Shown here piece after piece: positions 30,247 to 45,500 of a stretch of 64,000 nucleotides of DNA. This stretch comes from Nautilus pompilius (taxonomy: Eukaryota > Mollusca > Cephalopoda > Nautilida > Nautilidae). The notes beneath the pieces were generated by a model, which had not been told where the DNA came from, did not search any database, and was given only the letters and a program-made list of their open reading frames with translations. How positions within the stretch are numbered: position 1 is the first letter of the stretch; each line of letters starts with the position of its first letter. Made by a program: the position numbers and the translations under genes. The stretch spans positions 2,386,001-2,450,000 of the forward strand of contig JACATO010000121.1 in the NCBI GenBank assembly GCA_018389105.1, given 5' to 3'.

Positions 30247-33200
30247 CTACATAAACGTAAAGAAAATATAACAGAAAATCATTGGCTAATATAAAAATAA
30301 ATCAAAAAAAAAAAAAAATCACATTTAGTGGTGTGCTATTTTTTTTAAAAATATAATCTGAGAATAAAACTAATCTTATAAGGGACATAATTATTCCATA
30401 CTAATTCAAATGTAATGATTTTCTTTTAATATTAAATAATTTGACAAATATCAATAAAGTTTAGCAAATCTTCCAAAAACAATTTCATTAAAATAAAATA
30501 TTTTAAGTGCAAAAACCAAAATATTTACATCAATATTCTTAGTAAAAATTAAGGCAAGAAAGAACTGTGATACATTGAGAAAAAATGGTAAAAAGCAAGT
30601 TCTCATAAAACTAGATAAACTTTGTTGTGCTAAAGGTATATTTGTTAGTAAGAAACATCTTTCCTAATCCCTAAGTAAGCCAACCACATTTAATACAATT
30701 CTTACCACTGATTTTGTTCACCACTAGAGTAATCACAGCCATTGCTTCTGATCGTATCACAGAATATTTCATATTGCCTGAAAAAAATCAAAACTGTACA
30801 TTATAAAAGCCAGAAACTTACTAATTAATTCTCAAGGTGATGCCATTTTTTGGTGATATAAGCTCTGTGTATTAATTTAACATTTTTCCTACCACAAAAT
30901 CCATTTATGCGGGTTCATTTAGTACAGAAGACTCCTGTATTGTCTCCTCTTGATCTGCACTATGTTCCACTTGTCAAACTTCCAGCAAAGCACCAACTAG
31001 TTATGTACACAAGTCTCAAATAAACAACAGAGTTTGTTAATGATGGCTAGGACTAAACAACAGAAAAGGGCTGGGAAACCAAATGAGTAAAGAAACTAAA
31101 CAGAATTAATTTTGAAAAAATCCCACAAACCTGTATGCATTTTTCAGATCTAAAAAAGGACTACATTTGCCTTCTGTCAACATCCCATAGAAGTGAATAA
31201 GAACTTTGGCAAACAACCAAAAAACTATCTATCTGTACAAACTTCATCCAATAGCAATTAGGTTTTTTTTATAAATTGTACCACTTGTTAATTATTAATG
31301 GTAATGCACTACATTTACCTAGGCTATATAATCACATTTTCATTTACATATCGGAAGATCAAATTTTTCAATAAAATGCAGGTAATATTTATGTTGGAGA
31401 CATTACTTACAGGAAGATGAGTTATGTGACAAAACTAAATTTTGCATTAAAAAAATGTTGAAAAAATCATCTGCTAGCACTCCTACCAATGGTTGCTCTC
31501 ATGTGTGTGAAGTGACACGACATTCAAGTTTATTTGACTAGAGTTGTAGATCCTTAACGTGTTCAATTGTGAAGTACCAGCTGCAGATAGTATCAGGTTT
31601 GATGCCAATCTTCTTGCTAATGTTTATCTGACACTACCCAGATGATCATTTTCTGACCATGCTGTACTTACCTAAACAAGGTATTACAACAGATAGCAGC
31701 TGGTTGACTATTTTCTTAGATGCTTCATAACTTTTTTCTAACTGATCTCTGTCTTCCCAGATGACTAACCTAGGAAATAATACAAAAAAAATTAATAAAT
31801 AAGAGACTGAAAAAACAAATTAAAGTGGAATATAAACAAAATGTTAAACAGCCAAAGTAGTCTTAAAACCAAGCCCTTAATAATAATAAATATTTCAAAG
31901 ATCATAATATACAGATATTTTACATCTGCTATAGAGCAATGAAAATGCTGTTTGCCATAGCCTGAAAATGTTGCATTAAGTGTGTTTTAAAAAGATATAT
32001 TGCTAAATATTAGCCAATTCATTTTTGAATGCAGTTTTCACTATCTAATAGCTACAGGATTCACCTGTTGCCCTGGAAGAAAGTTTATGTAACCTACAAT
32101 TATTTTATTAGTCTAACACACTATAGTTAATCGTAATGGGGAAAAAAATGGTAAATCACAAGCTAACCTTGAGACAAATTTCTGAATTGTTTTAAGTACT
32201 GACACTTGTATCTTCCACATAGTATTGACCAAGGATGCACACAGCTGGTCACAAAACACTTCCTGTAGAGAATCTATGGAAGAAAAAAATAGTAAACATC
32301 TCGATTTCACTTTGCCAATATCTTTGCAATACTAAAGACAAATTACTCTATAAAAATTCTGGTAAGCAAATTTAAAAAAAAAAAATTCAAATTTAGAACA
32401 AGCCATTCTAGTCATCACAATGTAACAAGTAGCTTACTATATATTTAGATCTCATAAATCTCACAAATGACTATGGAGCTATTAAATGGTTGCTTTAAGC
32501 ACTGTAATACTGTAAGCTGGGTAAAGGAAAATGACACTGGGTGATTTTTTTTTGTTTTTATTTTCTGTACTTGTGACCAATTATTTTGATGTATAAGGCC
32601 AGAGCATCTGAAACAAAGTTTGTCACACTTCACTTAGTCTGGCATTGAACTCTTAGCATATAAAAATAAACATTCTGATCTCCTATATTCTCCAACAAAA
32701 TCACTACTTTAAAACCTATTAAACCATTTAACTTGGAGAATTTTTCTTTGCTGATATCAGATATTCACCTGTGGCTACAGTTACATTATTTACAGATGTT
32801 TCTATTGCATTGGTACACACATTCCTATTTGACCCTATCATTTAAATTTAATTATTAATTATACATTCTATGCATCTTGTTTTAATAAGTTTCTTTAGAT
32901 ATCCAGCCTCTGAAAGGCATTTTCCTACTTTTATAAAAGCTGCATGATTTCACCTTTAACAACAAAACAATTTACTTTGTTTTAGTTGTTTGTTTTTTTT
33001 TCACAAAATATCCATTTACCTATTCTCATTTATTCAAATGATTAACAATTTCTCTGCTAATTTGAGGGTATCATCTGACCCTAAAGCTCACTTGCTACAT
33101 GTTATTTCACATATTTGCAAAGGACTATTTTTAAAGGTTTGTTTAATAACATAGAAAATATCACATCAGTTTAAAAACCAGCAAAAACTACACATCTCAA

Positions 33201-33505
33201 TTCAGCAAAAGAGACCAGTATCATCTTCATCCAGGAAATCATCTCTTTAATAGAATTTATATACAAACAAGTTAAGATGACAATAAGTAATACACTGCAT
33301 CTTTAAATCACTGTTTCACCCAAAAGCCAGCAAGCCTTTTAACAAATTCTTTGTCTATAAAACAACAAGTGTTGCTTCTTTTCTTTGACATATCAAATGT
33401 AACAACGCATTTCTGAACACTCCAATGTAGCTATTGAAATCTTTCTAGGTCAGTATGTTTTGAAGTTAGCTACCACTTTTGTACCATTAATAAGCCTTAC
33501 TATGG

Positions 33506-33548
<43 letters not shown>

Positions 33549-36500
33549 CATAAAATATCTAATTTATTACTTCTAGTGCTGGGCATTAAGACAAAATGGA
33601 TTGCTTAGTAAAATGACAACATTCCTGATTGCATCTGGCTTTTGTGTGACATGCATCCAGTTTCCTTCTTGTTTACCATGCTATGTTAACTTGTACATAA
33701 TACAACAAAGTTCAGACACGCACTTACCCTGAGTTTCAGGTACTGATGGCCATGCCCGTCCCAAAAACTCAAACACGCACTCTTGATAACTAATCTTCAA
33801 ATTTAGATTTACCACCTCAAAGTCTTCGTCCTTCCCTTCTTGGTCAGTCTGGAATGAAAACACCACAAGCATGTCAGAACCCTGCCTAGAGTGAATAATA
33901 AATACTGAGAACCCAACAGGACCTGACTTTAAAACAAACCAACAAGTCATTTCTCAATCTCTAATTCAAACATCTAAGATCTGTCTGGATGAGGAACTGC
34001 AATGTTAACTGAATGAGTTCAATCAACAGATAGTCTAAATTCACAGACTTTTTTCTTGTACATGACACCAGGTTCAAGATTAAACAGTTAATCTTTAAGA
34101 TCACTGATTAAAGTCAAACTTGCCTGAATTTTTTTGTTAGCAAAAAAAACAGGGTTGTTAAAATTTTTATTATATTACTTGTTTCAATCACACTCAACAA
34201 ACCAGCATGAACTGCTCTGTAATGCCATAACAGATACAGTTATCCTGGTGTAGATTTATACAAAACATCAGGCCCTGGAATTTTAACAAAATAACAGAAA
34301 CAACAACAACAAAAAATAAAACCACCAGCAATGGAGTAAAAGGCTAGAAACCTGAGCTTTCCACCAGTAAAATAGATGACATATAAACTCTTCTTTTTTT
34401 CAATGATGCTAGTTTTTCTCTATATTTATTTTAAAGAAACTTTATTCTTCAATTGTAATCTTAACTAAAAATACAAACATTTAAGTCAGCAGTCCCAAAT
34501 ATTTTTTTCAGTGTGATCCAATTAACACTGACAAATTCTTGCAACCACAACTTCCTTACCTAAAACAGCATAGAATGTAGCTTTGCATCTTGTAACACAG
34601 CCTTTTAAAGTCTGGTTCTGTAGTAGAGATAGCAATGGTGTGCCACATTAGAAACTAGAGCAATGAATCCTGTTTTACACAAGCAAGTTATGGCAAAAGG
34701 CACAAGCACCTTGAGAACACATGTTGACAAGGCAACATAGCCATTCTTCATGCTGAGCCAGTCCGTGATAGTGGTAAGACTGGTCATAAGAAAGTATGAA
34801 GACAAGTTGCTCCAATGCAGTTGATGGTGATAGGCTTGTTGCATCAGGCTAACACTCAGTCAACTTAAGGCATGTCCAAGTCTGGACAAAATGACCCAAA
34901 CTGATTCTCCATATGATTGAAATGGCCATTCATCAGCTGGCTAAGTGCTGCTATTTTCAGTCACAAAGTTGCAGAGATTAGAAAACATTCTGTGGTCATC
35001 TCTCCAGAAAATGATTTTTGTTATGAATCCATTAATGTGATGACTTAGCAGGAGAATTTTTGGTTTTTTTTCCTACAGATTGGCATTTAGTCATTTCAAT
35101 TCCCTGAAGATGTAATTAAGACAGGCCACAGCATATCTGTTCATCACAACAAAAATTAACAAATTCTTGTTTGTTACAATCCACTGAAAATGCACATAAC
35201 TCATCTTTGAATTCAAAGAAATGTTCAAGTACTTTTCCTTTCAAGAGTCATCACATTTTGGCATGGAACAGCAGTACATTATGCGAGAATCTAATTTCTT
35301 CACACAGTTTAGCAAAGAGACGAGTTCAGAGGTTGAGTCTTGATATGGTTCACTACAGAAGTGACAATCGGCAACACTACTCAGTTCTAGACTCAAATCC
35401 TTTGATTCCAGCTGTTCTCGTTGAATTATACAATGTATTTACACTGCGGATGGTCCAACTTTCTTTACCAAGGTACACAAGCCTGCTTTATATCCAACCA
35501 ATGCAGAAGCTCCATCAGTGCAAATCCCACCATGTGGTCACAATTTTTCTTCTCTTGCATCTAGCCATGTAACACATCAAACAAATATTGTGCAGTCTCA
35601 TGTTTGAGAAAAAGAGAAAACAGTATATCCTCAAAAATATTTCCTTCCCAGATGTAGTGCACATAGACCAAGAAGCTTGCAGTATGGCACTCAGTGCTGT
35701 TGAAAACCAAGTTTCGCCAAATTAAGGTAGTTTCTTGCAGTGACCAATGCAATAACACAAACATATGGATTTCTTGAAATTTGATTGTTGGAGCAACAGA
35801 TCCTTCAAATATTGGAAGAATAACTTTGGTTCCCCACACACTCCTTGTGCTAAGTTTGAAGGTGCTGATTAAGTTTATTGGTGCATTTGTAATTTGTAAA
35901 TTTGTAAACCCAATTCACAGAAGACTTCTGCATATTTCTAAACTTGTTTCATGCAGCCTGTTCATCATTTTTACATATAATCACTGTAAGATCTTGAAGC
36001 AGATGCGAAGCAATCCATTCTGTTGTTTGTCTTTTACAAAAAATATAACTGCATGCAGACTGTGAGAGTCCAATCCACTGAACAATTAACACAGTTGTAG
36101 AGTGTAGGTTTCTGCTGCTCATGCACTGACAACCAAAAATCAAAGGATACATTGTAATGTAATGGCTCAAGCAGACTGACATGTGAGAACTCATGCAAAC
36201 TGACAGCTGAAAAGCTGAACACTAACCAAAGCCAAACTGCTGACATACCAATGACCCGATCACTGATAAATCGACATCAGAAATTTACAAGCAAAAACCA
36301 TACAAATGGTCAGTGGTGTCTTCTTAATGCTGCTCTACCAGTTTTCTCTCCATCAAACTTGCTTGTTTTATACACTGTTCTGTTAGTTCTGCTCCTAGAC
36401 AAGCATCTGTGATGTCCAAAACTATGAGTGATGTCATAATATTTCTCATCACAGCCAACTGATATTACACTGGTACTCTCTGCAGCAAACATCCCAATGA

Positions 36501-39500
36501 AGATCACAGAAACTACCAGTGTGCAGTGTCAAAAATAGAATGATTAACTGCCACATGAAAATAATTATGATACTGGACAGCTTTGCAACTTCATTTGGGG
36601 TCATGACCACTAGTTGGGAACTGCTGATTTAACTGCCAAGACATGTACACAAATAGCAATCTTGCTGCTTCATGTTGGATCAGAAAAAGAAGTATGATTT
36701 AAATCTGTGTGGAGACCACTTAAAATTCAGCAACCTAAACAATGCAAACTGAGTCTGAGGAAGAAATAAATTAGAAAGGGATAAAAACCTTGAAAAGCTG
36801 TGGAGCCTTCCAGATTATGTAAAGTTACTAGCAGAAATAAAAATATGTAATTTAATTGTCACTTCAATGCAGAATTTTAATGGCAAACAGAAAATTAGGG
36901 AATGTACCAAGTCTAATCAGTAGATTTGGACTTGCCTAAAAAAATTTAAATAATAAAACCAAAATTGCTTTTCGAAGATTGTGTGTGTGTATATAGATAA
37001 ATATATATGGTGAGAGTTAATTTTGAAATAAAGTAGAAAAAAATTTTGTCGATCAACAATTTCAAATAATACAATATAATTTTTTTATTTAGTAAATTTT
37101 ATTTATTTTAGATATTTTCCTAAATAAACTTATGCTGTTAATTCATCCTTAGTAGTGAAGTACTGACTTTCACATGGCGAACTGTGTTATATAATCTATC
37201 TTTAAAAAAAAAGGTAGCAATAGCAGTAATGCTGATGTCTTCTGAGCTAATTTAAACAATGTACATTGTACTCACTTTTCTCAAGGAGGGAAGCAAGATG
37301 TCCCATAGATCCCTAAATCGGTCTAAGTTGTACAACTCCACAATACTACCCACACACTTCAGGCCCTCCATTCTGTACTGCATATTCTCCTTTCTGCATT
37401 CCTTTATCAAAGCATCCACCACCTAGGAAAGAGGAAGCCTATCAATTAACTACATAAACTGTTAATTATAAATAACACAAATACTAAACACTTAGGTGTA
37501 GAGCTATCACATGACATAATGTACAGTAGTGATGAGGAAGCTTATAGCCAGCCAATGAACATGAGAAGCAGCCACAACCAAAGCAAACTAAACCAAGCAG
37601 TGAGAAAAAAATTTTAGTAGTTAAGCAACAGAAATAAATAAACTTTGATGTTCTTTAAATATTTATCAAATAAAAGGTAATCACCTGCTACCATTTACTG
37701 GTTTTTAAGAGTGACTATAGTAAAAATGATGCAGCTGAAATGTTGAGGAACTCATTTTGGGGCTGTTTAACAGCAACCCTGTCTGTCTGTCTGCCTGAGA
37801 ACTTACTGGCATAACTACTGTAGACACATCAATCTCATAAGAACAAAATCTGCATAAATCTTGTGCACACAATGCATTCCTAGGAGTCTCAATTCTGACA
37901 TTTTTTATTGTTCGAAACACGAAAACAGTGTGAATAAAATGTAACAAGGTAATAACAAATATATACCAGACAGACAGACAGGGAGATTAAAGAGAATCAG
38001 GTTGTATTTCTGCTGCGGAAACTTCCTTTTGCTGAAGTGTTTTCAAAAAAAAAAAAAATATGCTGTACCTGAAACAGAAATCTTGTTCAATAAACCAATC
38101 AAACTTGATCATCACTAACACTATTTATACTAGAAGTCAGAAACTTTCTGCAGCTATTCAAACGTGTTTGTCGTCACTACGATGAGCTATCAGCAAAGCA
38201 GGGAGCTTGTGAATTGTTCTATTTACTTATTTAAACCACCTTTCCAGCAGAAATCAAGTGATCTTTCCTTTTTCTTGCTGCCATATTTAAATAAAGACAG
38301 CTGTACTAATTAATACAAACATTCAACTTAGTTTGTTGCTCAAACTGTGTAAATAAGCCAGCCAGCCAGTCGGTCGGTCTGTTTATATCATTAAACTATT
38401 ATTACATTTAGTATTCCAGAATTTATATATTTGTATCTTTAGTTGATAATCTAAAAATATATTTTAATAGAGGAATAATTCCCTCAATTAAATTACAAAA
38501 TAATTTGTGGGAGTCCATTTTTGACAGCTTGTTTGCACCATCTTAAAGTTAATTTTCATGGTCTCTGATCCTTTGTGGGCGGTAGTTATTTCATATTTTG
38601 TAAATAAACAACGAATAGGTGATGACCAGCTGTTTACAGGTGTTTGTTCTCTTCTCCATCATACTGTGATATAAGGTTGCCTGTTTCTTAAGTGGAATCT
38701 CCAAGTTCCATGGTGTGTGCTTTCATACTGGAAGTCCACCCGAGAACAGAGCAGCATTAGTATAAAAACCTCTCGTCAAGGTTCCTGAAATCCTTGCATT
38801 TGTGTTTCATATATGAAGCTCCAATCAAACACGTTACTTTGATTTCCACCAAGATTACCATGTCTGATTCCCTTCTTTATTTAAGTTTTACGGTATTGCT
38901 TTTAACTGGCTGTTTTAGGACTTTCTTTCAATAATTATTTAACCAGATACTACTAAATACTAATATAATACAGGATTAAAAATAATTAGGGAAACATGAA
39001 AAACTTGGTATAAATTGCAAATGACATGGAAGAATTGCAAATCATGTGTAGCCTGATTGTCTTGAAGGCAATCAAAAGTTGCCACAACTTCAGGAGTCCT
39101 ATACTAGTATAGGCAGTAATATCATTAGTGTGGTACCTCAGGATATCTTGCAAATGACCTAGCTGCAAGTATGGGTGTTAACATTTCTTGTGTGTAGTAG
39201 TCTAAATGGAAATCTTGCTGCCTGAAATTTTTTGCTGATCAGAGGCAACCAAATAACAAGGCCAAAATGGGCAGCAGAAACAAAACAGTGAGATGACTAA
39301 ACCTGGAGAATGGTGCTCTTTACAGATGAGTCCAAGTTTGAACTGTTGTGCAATAATTACCAGCAGTTTGCCTGAAAGCAAACCAGAGAGCTGTATAACA
39401 GTCAGTGTACAACAGCTACAGTGAAGTGTGGAGTTGCATATCAGCCAAGGGTGTCAGAGATTTGCATAAAATCAAAGGTGTACTGACTGCCAACAGGTAC

Positions 39501-42500
39501 AGGCAGGTTCTCATTCATCATGCCATTCTCTCAGGAAGACATTTCATTGAATGGGGATTCATCTTTCAACGTGAAAATGATTTCAAGCATGTAGTAAATG
39601 TGGTGAAAATCTGTCTGGAATGTAAAAAAATTGATGAAACACTCAACAAAATGTTTTGGCCTGCACAAAGTCCTCATATGAACATCACTGATGCTATATG
39701 GAATTAGATGGCTACTGAGAAAGTTAAACAGCAACCAAACACTTTAGATGTGGAAAGTGCTACTTATTTGGAACAATATTCCAGTCATACATCAATCAAC
39801 TGTATGGGAGCATGAAAATAAGTTACCATGCTTTATATAAAATAAAGGTTCACATACCAAATATTAATGCACTGATGAATGTATTTATTTTGTTTTGTAC
39901 ATTTTCTGTAATAATGTACTGTGTAAGTATTATATAAGTTTCTCAGTTGCAATTATTCCTTATTTGTGCATATCATGTGCATTTCCATAATTATTTTCAA
40001 TACTGTATATTTTATTTTTCTGTATTATATGTCCACATTTTATAAGCATTTGTTTATATTAATACATTTTATTATTTTTAATTCACCTTGGTGCTTGCGT
40101 AGTATATTTAGGACTAGATATTGCAGAGATCTGTCTGTTTCTTCTGTACATAATCATCACCTCATAAGGCAGGAATAATAATGACAAAGCATTTGTACTT
40201 ATCAATGAAGGTGTCATTCTGCTCAACAGTCAGAAGATTCATAAGACAATGAACAAAACTAAAGGTGTTTATGTGCACATACACACACCTTTCTTAATTA
40301 CAACTCTGACATTTAATTTTTTTGGGAGGAATAATGTTATTTGGAGATTTGGAAATTTTAAGGTTAACTTCATAGGACTCTGAAAAATGTCCATAGAGTT
40401 GGCAGGTCTGCTTTGATTTGGAAATATTATGGTACCTTCTTGACAAAAAAAAATAAATAAATAAATTCCATGATGAAAATAATATTACCAAGGCATTGTA
40501 AACTAAGTCAGTCTGTCTTACCAAACAACCAGAAAGAAAACAGCAAAGCAAAAAAATATTGTGTATTCCAGAATGAAATCAGCTAAACTAATCTCATTAT
40601 TAAATTACATTTTTTTCAGCAGCTGCTCTGTTTATAACCCTAACTTGAAATTTACAACAAACATAGTATAGACTAGATCAAATTTGATGGCCACACAATG
40701 GATGGGTACAGACAATAATCTAGAAATGCCTTCTAATGAAGGCCAGGTAGTCAGGCAATAACCCCAGCTTTTACAGATAGGGATAGTTTCAAATGTAAAT
40801 TTACAGTATGTAAGTGATAACACCAATGTATCAGCAGCAGACCAGTCTACTCAATATTTTATTTAAAAAAAAAAGCATAATAATTAATCATCCAAATGCT
40901 GACTTCCAGCCACAACTGTACCTGTTCTATTGTTGGTGATGTTTCACTCGTTTCTGTTCTGTTTTGCAGTGAAGACCTGTAAGTTATAAAAGCCAGTTTA
41001 AACACCAAAGCACATGACAACATGCACAAATAATACCCTAAATTTATTGGATGCTGATAAACTTCTGTCACCAAATTCTTGTCTTCAACAACCTCTTTGC
41101 AATAATCCTATGAAAATATAAGTGCAATTAAAAATATATAAGTGAAATTAAAACCAATCATGAAATTTTTTTGTAAAAATTTCAAAAATACTATGTAATT
41201 GCAACTCACCTACAAGAACAGCAAATGCTTTTAATTGCTTCAAGCAAAGATTCCTGAAAAATATAAATCAGTTGGTTTATATTCTTTTATTTCCAAGAAT
41301 GTTTATTCATTTCACAGGATACAATGTTTCTTCATGATACATTACAAGCAGATAATTATAAAGAAAAATTTCAGTCTTAAAAGATTGCACTTCCAGAATG
41401 AGGCTAGACCCTCAATGATTGTTCACATGAGAGAGAGAAAGAGTGTGTGTGTGCACTCATGTGCATACGGTGTGTGTGTGAGAGATGGAGAGAGGAGGAG
41501 AGAGAGAGAGAGAGATGGAGAGAGATGGAGAGAGACCGTGTGCATAAACACTCAATTATTTTGGTAAAGCTTTCCCATAAGAGAGTTAGTTTTCAATTAT
41601 GACATTTTAGATAAAAGTATTAATTTAACATTTCAATTCTACAGTCAACTATTTTAAGGTCATGTAAGAAAAGCTAGACAATTGAGAACACAACTGTAAT
41701 TAATTTCCTGTACTTTTAGATAAACATCAAAAGAAAACAGCCTGTTTACAAGCAGCTAAAATCTTAGCTAGTCCTTAAATAAATACTAATTCACTACAGA
41801 AACATTTTATATAGCCAAGATCATTAAAGACTACTAGACCAACCTTCCCTGTCCATGTCCTCCCAGACAAACCAGTGAGCAGAGAGCTGAGGAGGATGTC
41901 AAGATGAGGCGGTGTGAGTGAGTCACCAAGTTTTGTAGCAACTGTGCCCATGGCAGCTGCAGCCTGTGCCTTCATGGTCCATGACTGAGATTCAATGCAA
42001 GATTGAAGAATTTGCGTAATCTCCACTAGGTACAGCCTAATAGCAGCCTCTGTACCTAAACAAAAATATAATACAGAAATGCAACAAATAATGGCATACA
42101 ACAAAAGAAAATCAAAACATGTTTTTATCTTTTTATAAGTTATCTGAAGTACTGTTTTTAAAAAATAACAAGTGATATACTAAAAAATACAAAATGGCGC
42201 CAATGTGGCTAAATGGAATTGTAAATTTAATTAGGCAAGCATGCCTTCTGAAAAATCATAAAAACAAGCTTTATATAAACATTTTTTAAACCATCACATA
42301 ATTGTTAAATAGAAGAAATTAGACAGCCCAAGTTATTAATCTTTCAAAATAATTAAAATTAAACAAACAACTTATTAGCCTAGTGGAATGTCAGACTTAG
42401 TAACAGTAAAGTTTCTTGACCATACTTTAGGCCAATCTGTTAACTGATATCAGTCTCTACAATTTTATATGGTTAGGAACTCTAACAGTATCATGAAAAA

Positions 42501-45500
42501 AAGTTTGGCAAAAATTATTCATAATTCCAAATATTCTTGTATAAATAGTCATTAGTCCACAGGCTATACCAACAGCTTCATCAACACCATCTGTTGTCTA
42601 GACTAGATGATTAATAATGGAACTTCACAAGTTGTTACTTTAATCACAGATTACTACAGCTGCACTCAAATCTCTTCACTTGCATGTAAGGTGAAGACAA
42701 GAGTTCAGGCAGCAGTTTGTTGGTGTAGTGTACTTCCAGTAAGTAACAATAACAAATATAAAATTTGCCAACCAGATTTTAAAAAGAATTTTTCATGGTT
42801 GAATTTGATACAGCAATATGTTGACCTTTTTCAGTGTAACTTTGTAGTAATGTTAATTGTAAAAACTGATTTCATTTCACCATTAGAAATCTTTTAATAA
42901 CCACTTGTTAAAACAAAAGCTGAAGGAATTTACTGAGGATGTAATTAAAAAAAAAAAACAAAGGAAATATTACCTGGTGTAATCTCCAACCAAATTTCAT
43001 CCCAAACTGACAAAGTGGTTTCAAAGTTCGAAGAATCCACTAAAAGTAGGAAGAAAAATGTCATTAGTAAATCTTTATTAACCTTTTAAATTAAATGCAG
43101 CTCTGACCTTCATAAAAGGATAGCTTCATTACTTTTATGAATTCATAATACATTTTCTTAGAATTTAATGTATCAATTTCTATGGCAATTAAAAAAAAAA
43201 AAAAGGCTGCAATACATCAACAACATTTCAAAGCTGTTTCAAGTATAAAACTCTGGAAATTCTGTGACTTTAATTAAATGTAACTGAACTTTAGTTCATG
43301 GGTATTCCTTACTATTGAACATGGCTTCAGTGTAACACTATAGCATCACCTTAACAATGAAAACAGGTATCATCAGTCCACTGACCTTTGGAGCTCTTCT
43401 CCTGCATTGCAAACAAGACCAGTGGCATGACTAGGGCTGCATGTCTCTTTAGCACGTCTGGGCTGTGGACACTCATGGCGTGCAGGGTCAGGCCACAGGC
43501 TTGCTGTGCAGCTTCATCTGCACCAAGAAATAATTTTGATTCATTAGATGGAAATCTGAATACTCTATAAATAATAAAATTGTTTGAATCATAGGTGGCA
43601 TTAACATCATCCTGGCTACCAATCAAATTAGTCTGATAAAACTAAAACTTTAGAAATACCACCATTACTCTAGAACATTACTTTATTTTTGGAAACATTT
43701 TAAATTAAGCTATTCATCCCACAAAGTGTTGGACAAAATTCATTAATACATAAAACTTATTTAGATATAGACTGTAGTAAAAGATGAGATTACAGGTGAA
43801 AAACTTACCCTTTTCTAGGTACCATGTTTTCAGTCTCATCATTAACTTCTCAGCGCTGCTATCTTTAGCTACCTGTATGCAGAAAAAATAATGTTACTAA
43901 TTAATGCAAGATAACCTAAATATGCAGAGGAAGCTCTAGTCTATGTCTATTATACAAAGATGATAGAATAGGCTTATATATATAATCTCTGAAAATGTCT
44001 ATTTTAGAGTACTCTCTCACTACAACACAGATATCATGGAGTACACAAAATGAGCATTAGATTCTTATTAGAAGAAAAATAAACTCATTATTTTCAGCTG
44101 TTTAATTTTTTGTGCAATGATAATGAGATTTATCAGTTGGTTCATGCCATGCTATTTTTGCCACCGCCAAAGCCACCATTGCCTTAAATTTAGACATTCC
44201 ATTTCATTCTCTTCTGCCAGCTTCACTGCTAAGGATTCTGTTTTCACCTTCACCAGAGAACACTGAGCATGCTATTTAAACCTGACATGTGCTGCATCCT
44301 TGATCACTAACTCTGATGCGAAAAGTTTTCTTTCTATTTAGTCTCTCATCAGTGCATTTTGTCTACAAACCCATGCAATTCCCTCCATCTCATCTTTCAA
44401 AGTTCTACCAGGAACACCAAGCTCTCAAGATACTTTAACTTGAGGTTTACCTACTTTTAACCTTTACCTGAATAGTATGTCTTCTGCTGCAATGCCATTT
44501 TTCATTACACTAGCAATTACAGGTACACACACAACAGTTTCATGGGGTTGCATTACACACATATCATGTGAAAATCCTATGTAGAAAAGTGGGGGACATG
44601 CTGCAGGAACATTATAACTGAAAGTGTTATAGAGAGGAAGTACTGTAGCACACTGCTTATGATATTTCAAATTGCACTGTACAGTCACATTATCTGAATT
44701 GTAACAACAATATTTAAAGTTTTGATGAGCATGGTTTATAAAAATGTACTTATAAAGAAGTGTTAAAGTTCACTTGTTACTAACTGGAATATTCTATTTA
44801 ATAGATTTGAATTTCCATAAATTTAACTTATATTGTTATTACAACTGTCTTGTCCAAGAATAACCTAATTATATAAAAGAGATCCACAATAAATACCCTA
44901 GTGCTGGTACTGGAGCTCTAATCAGGTTAAAGTTTAACAGTCAAATTGTAAAAATCAAAAAGAAAAGTATCTTACTTTCACCAGTTGACCCAAAGCTGAA
45001 GCAAATGCCTTCCTAATAGATGCATTGCGATCTGTTAGTCCAGTCAAGAGAGATCCCATCAGTTTCCCTACAAATAAAAGTTTATTGAGGTTGATACAGA
45101 CACTCCCAGCAGGTGAGCCACCAACTTGGAAAAAAGCCATAATGGCACTACCATCTAAATAAGGTAATCAAGAAGAGATACCTGCATGTGGAGTGAGACT
45201 ATGAGAACACTGATGAACCAAGGAGACAATAAAACTAGCACAGCCAGCCTGAAAAAAACATACAAAAAAAAAAAACAGTATTACTACTGCTTTAGTTTAT
45301 TCAACATCTGTTTCTGAGTGGTGATTTCTAGAGTTTATTATTATAATTAAACCGTACCCAAAACAGACCAAAATATAGTTTATTTACTTGTTTATTCTTA
45401 TGAATATTTATTGTGGAGCAAGACATTGCTGAGTTGAACAAAAAGGAAAGAGAAAGCTTTAAAAGAGCAATTAATGAAAATTGAGTTATTGTGAAAAAAA

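Noticed and set aside
35171..35572. 133-codon plus-strand ORF
   Set aside because: Lies antisense inside the old hAT relic and has no transposase or host motif.
44150..44690. Possible psq/pogo helix-turn-helix remnant on the minus strand
   Set aside because: A match of about 20 residues across stops and frames, without catalytic motifs or TIRs.
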